Shown piece by piece: positions 59,650-64,000 of a stretch of DNA of 64,000 bases (position 1 is the stretch's first letter; the number at the start of each line of letters is the position of its first letter). Position numbers and translations under genes: made by a program. This stretch comes from Pseudodesulfovibrio cashew. Lineage in GTDB: Bacteria > Desulfobacterota > Desulfovibrionia > Desulfovibrionales > Desulfovibrionaceae. The notes below the pieces were generated by a model. The model saw only the letters and a list, made by a program, of their open reading frames with translations, did no database searches and was not told the DNA's origin. The DNA is taken from the NCBI RefSeq assembly GCF_009762795.1, contig NZ_CP046400.1, positions 1,713,501-1,777,500 of the forward strand, in the 5' to 3' direction.

Positions 59650-61040
59650 TGGGTGGGAATGGCGTCGCGGCACGCCTGGACAAAGGCTTCGGCCATGCCC
59701 GGATGACTTGCGAAGTGGAGGTGGATGTAGGAGCCCAGTGTGTTTGCGTGCAGGAACCCCTCGGGGTGAGGGATGACCCCCTTGCGTCCTCGCACGGCAT
59801 AGGCCGTTCGGGTGGTGGAGAGATCGGCGTCCTCGCGGATGGAGGAGTAGTGGAACTCGTGGCCCCTTGCCGTCAGCCCGGCCGGGCCGAACAGGGTTGT
59901 ATCGCGGGTGGTGACCTCCCGGTAGCCGAGGGCCCGGAACCGCTCGCCCATGTCAGCGCGGAAGGGGAAGACTCCGGTCATGGCGTAGCGCCCGCGCCCG
60001 GTGATGATGTCCTCCATCAGGTACATGAAGCCGCCGCACTCGGCGTAGACCGGGCGGCCGGACTCACAGAACTCCCTGACTTCGCGCCGCAGCTTGTTGT
60101 TCTGGCCCAGCTCGAAGGCGTAGAGTTCGGGATAGCCGCCGCCCAGGTAGAGGCCGTCCAGGGCGTCGGGCAGCCTCGGGGCGGTCATGGGTGAAAATTC
60201 CACCAGCCGTGCGCCGGCGTCACGCAGCAGGCGCAGGTTTTCCTCGTAGTAGAAGCAGAAGGCCGCGTCCCGGGCAATGCCGATGGTCACGGTGCCCATC
60301 TGGGGGACCGGCTCGAAGGGCGGGATCGCCTCGATATCCGGCAGGGCCTCCAGGAGCGCGTCCAGGTCCATGCCTCGCTCCACCCAGTCCGCCAGCCGTC
60401 CATAGCGGTCCGGGTCGGCCTCGCCGCATTCGGCGGTGACCAGGCCCAGATGGCGGGAGGGGGTGGCGATGGATTCGTCCCGGCCCAGGCAACCCAGTAC
60501 CGGGATATTCGGCATGAGGGACATGGCCTCGGTGAGCAGGCTCGCGTGGTTTTCGCTGCCCACCCGGTTGAAGATCACCCCCGCGAGGTTCACGTCCGGG
60601 TCGAAGCCCGCGTAGCCCGAGACCAGGGCCGCTGCGGAACGGGCCATGGACCGGGCGTCCACGACCAGGATTACGGGCAGGCCCAGGGTCTTGGCCATCT
60701 GGGCGGTGGACCCGCTGTCGTCCGTGCCGGAGATGCCGTCGTACAGGCCCATGACGCCTTCGGCTACGGCCACGTCGCAGTGGGCGGCGTAGCGGTTGAA
60801 AATGTCGAGGTTGGTGGCCGCGTCGAGCATCCAGCCGTCCAGGTTGTGGCTGGGCACGGGCTTGCCGTCCACGGCGCAGGCCAGGGCGTGGTGCCCGGGA
60901 TCGATGAAGTCGGGGCCGCACTTGTAGGGCTGCACGGCCAGCCCTCGTCGGGCCAGGGCCGCCATGAGGCCCAGCGAAACCGATGTCTTGCCGCACCCGC
61001 TGTGCGTTCCGGCGACGACAAAGCCCTTGACCGTGCTCAT
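59646..61040 (-). CDS. cobB: Cobyrinate a,c-diamide synthase
   Basis: The 464-residue protein (cobB/cbiA type) amidates cobyrinate at positions a and c, using ATP and glutamine. Nucleotide loop GTHSGCGKTSVSLGLM near residue 12-27, KCGPDFIDPGHHALA near 40-54, and the C-terminal glutamine amidotransferase with GGGYPELYAFELGQNN, YAECGGFMYLMEDI (catalytic Cys) and HxH-type residues FLHANTLGSYIHLHFASHPG. Start at 61040 with GGGAG upstream. It is the first gene of an operon with MFS transporter and AMMECR1 genes. Confidence 0.95.
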   Translation of the reverse strand: MSTVKGFVVAGTHSGCGKTSVSLGLMAALARRGLAVQPYKCGPDFIDPGHHALACAVDGKPVPSHNLDGWMLDAATNLDIFNRYAAHCDVAVAEGVMGLYDGISGTDDSGSTAQMAKTLGLPVILVVDARSMARSAAALVSGYAGFDPDVNLAGVIFNRVGSENHASLLTEAMSLMPNIPVLGCLGRDESIATPSRHLGLVTAECGEADPDRYGRLADWVERGMDLDALLEALPDIEAIPPFEPVPQMGTVTIGIARDAAFCFYYEENLRLLRDAGARLVEFSPMTAPRLPDALDGLYLGGGYPELYAFELGQNNKLRREVREFCESGRPVYAECGGFMYLMEDIITGRGRYAMTGVFPFRADMGERFRALGYREVTTRDTTLFGPAGLTARGHEFHYSSIREDADLSTTRTAYAVRGRKGVIPHPEGFLHANTLGSYIHLHFASHPGMAEAFVQACRDAIPTQ

Positions 61041-61053
61041 GGGGTCTCCCGGG

Positions 61054-61803
61054 TTAGATCAGCTCGTTTTTCGTCAGGTACGCCAACAGCTTTCCGCCCT
61101 CCGGATGGTCCGGATTCAGGGCGAGGCAATGCTGGGCGGCATCGGCGCATCCGGCCCAGTCTTCCATGTCGAACAGGGCGCGGCCCAGATTGTACCAGAG
61201 GTTCTCGTCGTCCGAGGAGAGCTCCAGGGCGCGCCGGTAGTAGTCCACGGCCTGCTGAAGCATCTTTTCCCGGCGCAGGGCGATGCCGTACTCGTTGAAC
61301 AGGTGCTTGTGCTCGTCGGCGAACGCGGCGTCGATCTTGACGATCCGGTCGAAGACCTCCTGCGCTTTTTCCTTTTCGTCGCGGGCCAGCAGGCAGAGGC
61401 CGATGCCGAAGTTGGCCCGGACATTGGCTTCGTCCAGGTCCAGGGCGTTGGCATACTCGAATTCGGCGGTGAAGGTTTCGTTGCGCTTGCGGAATTTGTC
61501 GCCCCGGGCCAGGGCCTTCTGCACCTTGCGCAGATTGCCCAGAACATCCTTGTAGAGCTGGGGCATGGGCAGATAGTCCTCCAGCAGCTCTTCCTTTGAG
61601 ATGCGCTCGATAGGCCCGCAAGGCGTAAGCTTGTTATTGATGAGTTGCATTTCCACGGTGTCGTCCTCGACCTCCTTCACGTAGTAGAAGGCCTTGGCCT
61701 TGACCCGTTTGGCCGTGGTGCCGGTGCCGATCTTGGAGTGGCGTTCGATGCCGAAGACGCCTTCGATGGGGCCGCTGTCGTGGGGTGCGCTCATGATTTT
61801 CAT
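61054..61803 (-). CDS. TPR protein with conserved N-terminal region, paralogue 2
   Basis: The 249-residue soluble protein is a paralogue of 35257-36201. The N-terminal region (~20-90) reads SKIGTGTTAKRVKAKAFYYVKE ... GPIERISKEELLEDYLPMPQLY; the C-terminal half has TPR-like repeats (NVRANFGIGLCLLARDEKEKAQ, FNEYGIALRREKMLQQAVDYYRRALEL and LWYNLGRALFDMEDW). Starts at 61803 or 61794 are both possible. It starts 80 bp after the nhaA start region. Its stop lies just 13 bp before cobB. No clear function. Confidence 0.8.
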   Translation of the reverse strand: MKIMSAPHDSGPIEGVFGIERHSKIGTGTTAKRVKAKAFYYVKEVEDDTVEMQLINNKLTPCGPIERISKEELLEDYLPMPQLYKDVLGNLRKVQKALARGDKFRKRNETFTAEFEYANALDLDEANVRANFGIGLCLLARDEKEKAQEVFDRIVKIDAAFADEHKHLFNEYGIALRREKMLQQAVDYYRRALELSSDDENLWYNLGRALFDMEDWAGCADAAQHCLALNPDHPEGGKLLAYLTKNELI

Positions 61804-61882
61804 ACCGGTTCAGGTTGATGCGGGAAGCGTTTCGATCACGATACACGTGTTTGCGCTGTATGAGAAGCCTCGGCGTATTCGC

Positions 61883-63223
61883 TTATTCCTCGGGGAGAGG
61901 CAGCGTCCTGAGCAGGAGGTATCCCGCGATTCCCGCCAGTGTGGAGGTGGCCAGGATGGCCGTCTTGGCCGCGCCGAGCAGGGCTGCGTCGTTGCCGAAG
62001 GCAAGTGAGGCGATGAACAGCGACATGGTGAAGCCGATGCCGCCCAGAAGCCCCGCGCCCAGGAAATGCCGGAAGGTCATGCCGCCCGGCCAGCCACCTG
62101 AAAGCCGGGCCATGAGCCAGACCATCAGGACGATGCCGATGGGTTTGCCCAGGAACAGGCCCAGGCCCACGCCCTGGGCCACGGGAGAGGCTGCCAGCGC
62201 GCCGAAGCCGTTCTCCAGGGTGACGCCCGCATTGGCCAGGGCGAAGACGGGCATGATGGCGTAGTCCACCAGGGGGTGCATGGCGTGCTCAAGCCGCTGC
62301 AGTGGGGTCTGGGCACGGGAGGTCACGTGGCGCATGGCGAGCAGCGCGGAGTTCATGCCCGAATTGGAGAGCACTGTAGCCCCGGGTTCGACCGCCTCCT
62401 GGTATGATTCGAGGATGTTGCTGGCATTGAAATGGAAGGCCTCGGCGTCGCAGCGGGTTCGGGCCGGAATGGCGAAGGCCATGAGTACGCCCGCCACCGT
62501 GGAGTGGACTCCGGACTTCAGGATGGTCAGCCAGACCAGAATGCCCACCAGAGCGTAGAAGGCCGGAGCGCGGACCCCCATGCGGTTGCCCGCAAAGGCC
62601 AGGGCCAGCAGCCCGGCTGCGGTCAGGAGCATCCAGAGGGCCACATCCGAGGTATAGAACAGGGCGATGACCAGGACCGCGCCGATGTCGTCCACAATGG
62701 CCACGGCGGTCAGGAATATCTTGAGCTGGTAGGGCACGCGGTCGCCCAGTAGGGCAAGGATGCCCAGTGCGAAGGCGATATCCGTGGCCATGGGGATTCC
62801 CCAGCCGTGGGCGCCCGGCGTTGCGACGTTGACCGTCGCGTACAGCAGGGCGGGTACGGCCATGCCGCCCACCGCCGCCAGGATGGGCAGGATGGCCTGG
62901 CGCCGGGAGGAGAGTTCGCCGACCTTGAATTCCCGCTTTATCTCCAGGCCGACCACGAAGAAGAACATGGCCATGAGCCCGTCGTTGACCCATAGGAGCA
63001 GCGGTTTGGAGAGCTCCAGGGAGCCGTAGCCCATGGTGAGCTTGGTCTCCCAGACCAGGTGGTAGCTGTGGCTCCAGGGGGAGTTGGCCCAGATGAGCGC
63101 GGCCAGGGCGCTGAAGATCAGAAGCAGGCCACCGGTGGATTTGGATTTGAAGAACTCCTGGAAGGGGAGGAGAACCTGTTCGATGGGTTCAAGCCCGCAG
63201 GAGACAAAGTTTCGTATCGTCAT
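61883..63223 (-). CDS. nhaA: Na+/H+ antiporter NhaA
   Basis: The 446-residue membrane protein has the NhaA pattern: an N-terminal helix with QEFFKSKSTGGLLLIFSALAALIWANSPW, GLEIKREFKVGEL, the ATDIAFALGILALLG segment with the ion-binding aspartates, VAIVDDIGAVLVIALFYT (the conserved VDDIGAV), and FALANAGVTL; 12 helices fit. It exchanges Na+ for H+ at the membrane. No riboswitch is seen upstream. It ends 79 bp before the paralogue-2 TPR gene. Confidence 0.95.
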   Translation of the reverse strand: MTIRNFVSCGLEPIEQVLLPFQEFFKSKSTGGLLLIFSALAALIWANSPWSHSYHLVWETKLTMGYGSLELSKPLLLWVNDGLMAMFFFVVGLEIKREFKVGELSSRRQAILPILAAVGGMAVPALLYATVNVATPGAHGWGIPMATDIAFALGILALLGDRVPYQLKIFLTAVAIVDDIGAVLVIALFYTSDVALWMLLTAAGLLALAFAGNRMGVRAPAFYALVGILVWLTILKSGVHSTVAGVLMAFAIPARTRCDAEAFHFNASNILESYQEAVEPGATVLSNSGMNSALLAMRHVTSRAQTPLQRLEHAMHPLVDYAIMPVFALANAGVTLENGFGALAASPVAQGVGLGLFLGKPIGIVLMVWLMARLSGGWPGGMTFRHFLGAGLLGGIGFTMSLFIASLAFGNDAALLGAAKTAILATSTLAGIAGYLLLRTLPLPEE

Positions 63224-63261
63224 GAGGTACTCCCGGAAAGCCGGGAATACCCCCGCTTTCG

Positions 63262-64000
63262 TCAGGTTCTGTGTTTATCGCCGGACAGGACCTCGTCGAC
63301 GTCGTCGGCGAACAACGGCTTGTAGAATAGGAAACCTTGGACGTAACGGCAACCTTCCCGCTCAAGAAAGGCGAGTTGTTGAGGCGTTTCCACCCCTTCG
63401 GCCACGATTTTGAGGTCCAGGGACCGGCCCAGGGCGAAGACCGTGCGCACGATGGCCTGGCTGTCCAGGTTGTCGTCCACGTCGTTGATGAAGGAGCGGT
63501 CCAGCTTGACCACATCGATGGGGAAACGCTGGAGATAGGAGAGCGAGGAGTAGCCGGTGCCGAAATCGTCGATGCAGACGTTGGCCCCCAGATTCTTGAT
63601 CTGCTTGAGGATGTCCTCGGCCACGGACGGGTTCTCCATGAGCGCGGACTCGGTTATCTCTATGTTCAGGCATTCAGGCGACAGGCCGGACGCCTCCAGG
63701 GCACGTGAAACCTGGCCGGGGAGGATAGCCTGGCCGAAGTGCTTGCCGGAGATGTTGATGTTCAGGGTCAACTCGTCGTTGCCGAACTGCTTCTGCCACA
63801 GGCGGACCTGCTCGCAGGCCTTGTTCAGCACGAGGTTGTCGATGGCGTAGATGAGGCCGGTGTCCTCGGCCAGGGGGATGAACCGGTCCGGGCTGATGGT
63901 CCCGTGCTCGGGATGGGGCCAGCGGATCAGGGCCTCGAAGCCGGATATATGCCGGGTCTCCAGCCTGACGATGGGCTGGTAGGCCAGCACGAATTCATCC
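63262..64000 (-). CDS. EAL domain protein, C-terminal part (5' end outside window)
   Basis: The frame is open to the window's edge, so only the last ~245 residues are present. They contain the EAL domain: GFEALIRWPHPEHG (the EAL motif), NINISGKHF, EITESALMENP, CIDDFGTGYSSLSYLQRFPIDVVKLDRSFI and AEGVETPQQLAFLEREGCRYVQGFLF, a complete catalytic set. It would hydrolyse c-di-GMP to pGpG. Whatever sensory or GGDEF domains precede it are not in the window. Ends 38 bp before nhaA. Confidence 0.9.
   Translation of the reverse strand, partial: DEFVLAYQPIVRLETRHISGFEALIRWPHPEHGTISPDRFIPLAEDTGLIYAIDNLVLNKACEQVRLWQKQFGNDELTLNINISGKHFGQAILPGQVSRALEASGLSPECLNIEITESALMENPSVAEDILKQIKNLGANVCIDDFGTGYSSLSYLQRFPIDVVKLDRSFINDVDDNLDSQAIVRTVFALGRSLDLKIVAEGVETPQQLAFLEREGCRYVQGFLFYKPLFADDVDEVLSGDKHRT

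Noticed and set aside
1-64000. tRNA or rRNA genes
   Set aside because: No cloverleaf or rRNA-like sequence was recognised by eye; a tRNAscan would be decisive.

Overview
The window is GC-rich, densely coding DNA from a free-living anaerobic delta-proteobacterium, most likely a sulfate reducer of the Desulfovibrio/Pseudodesulfovibrio group. This rests on an octahaem HAO-type cytochrome with a NapC-type partner, a CobA-HemD fusion and other anaerobic corrinoid genes, a branched-chain-type ABC transporter packed with acyl-CoA-ligase-like genes, abundant c-di-GMP proteins, and a UGA-recoded HesB/IscA-like selenoprotein. No rRNA, tRNA, CRISPR array, prophage or transposase gene was seen.

Layout. 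1-930: the 3' part of ilvD. 930-1796: repeats. 1797-2850: an HD-GYP protein and a small TPR protein. 3067-7450: two diverged copies of an ~800 bp non-coding repeat in inverted orientation, bracketing a fused cobD-cobQ gene. 7527-9965: cobS, a SAM hydrolase and a YitT protein. 10174-13446: a lipoprotein with a small helical protein, a membrane ferredoxin and a CBS-ACT protein. 13562-22830: a liv-type ABC transporter (livG, H, M, K, F) interleaved with two ligase-like genes. 22985-24401: three tandem HesB/IscA-like paralogues, one with an in-frame UGA at the metal-ligand cysteine. 24568-27378: pyrR, a shikimate-kinase-like gene, a YkgJ-like protein and small genes. 27533-31519: the octahaem/tetrahaem pair, a glycosyltransferase and a WcbI-like protein. 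31676-34976: cobT, hemC, an FmdB-type zinc ribbon. 35257-37409: a TPR protein, an unknown protein and an orphan Nif11-type peptide. 37663-49453: housekeeping genes (lon, acylphosphatase, radC, holA, lptE, purN, cobA-hemD, valS). 49585-64000: a BPL_N-type protein, FapA, an MltF-like transglycosylase, a c-di-GMP block (HD-GYP, PilZ), AMMECR1, an MFS transporter, cobB/cbiA, a second TPR paralogue, nhaA and a truncated EAL gene.

How the genes work together. Tetrapyrrole/corrinoid synthesis is spread over at least six loci: hemC and cobA-hemD make the macrocycle precursors, and cobB/cbiA, cobQ, cobD, cobS and cobT act later. I see no cobalamin riboswitch at these loci. The transporter and ligase genes look like one system for taking up and activating an amino-acid-like or organic-acid substrate. 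Two HD-GYP proteins, a PilZ protein and an EAL domain point to c-di-GMP signalling.

The most notable signals are: (i) the recoded selenocysteine HesB-like gene (24057-24401) beside two cysteine paralogues; (ii) a six-copy palindromic repeat whose GGAGG edge supplies the ribosome-binding site of three different genes at 6-8 nt spacing; and (iii) the inverted ~800 bp non-coding repeats around cobD-cobQ, which keep hairpins and show one compensatory base-pair change.
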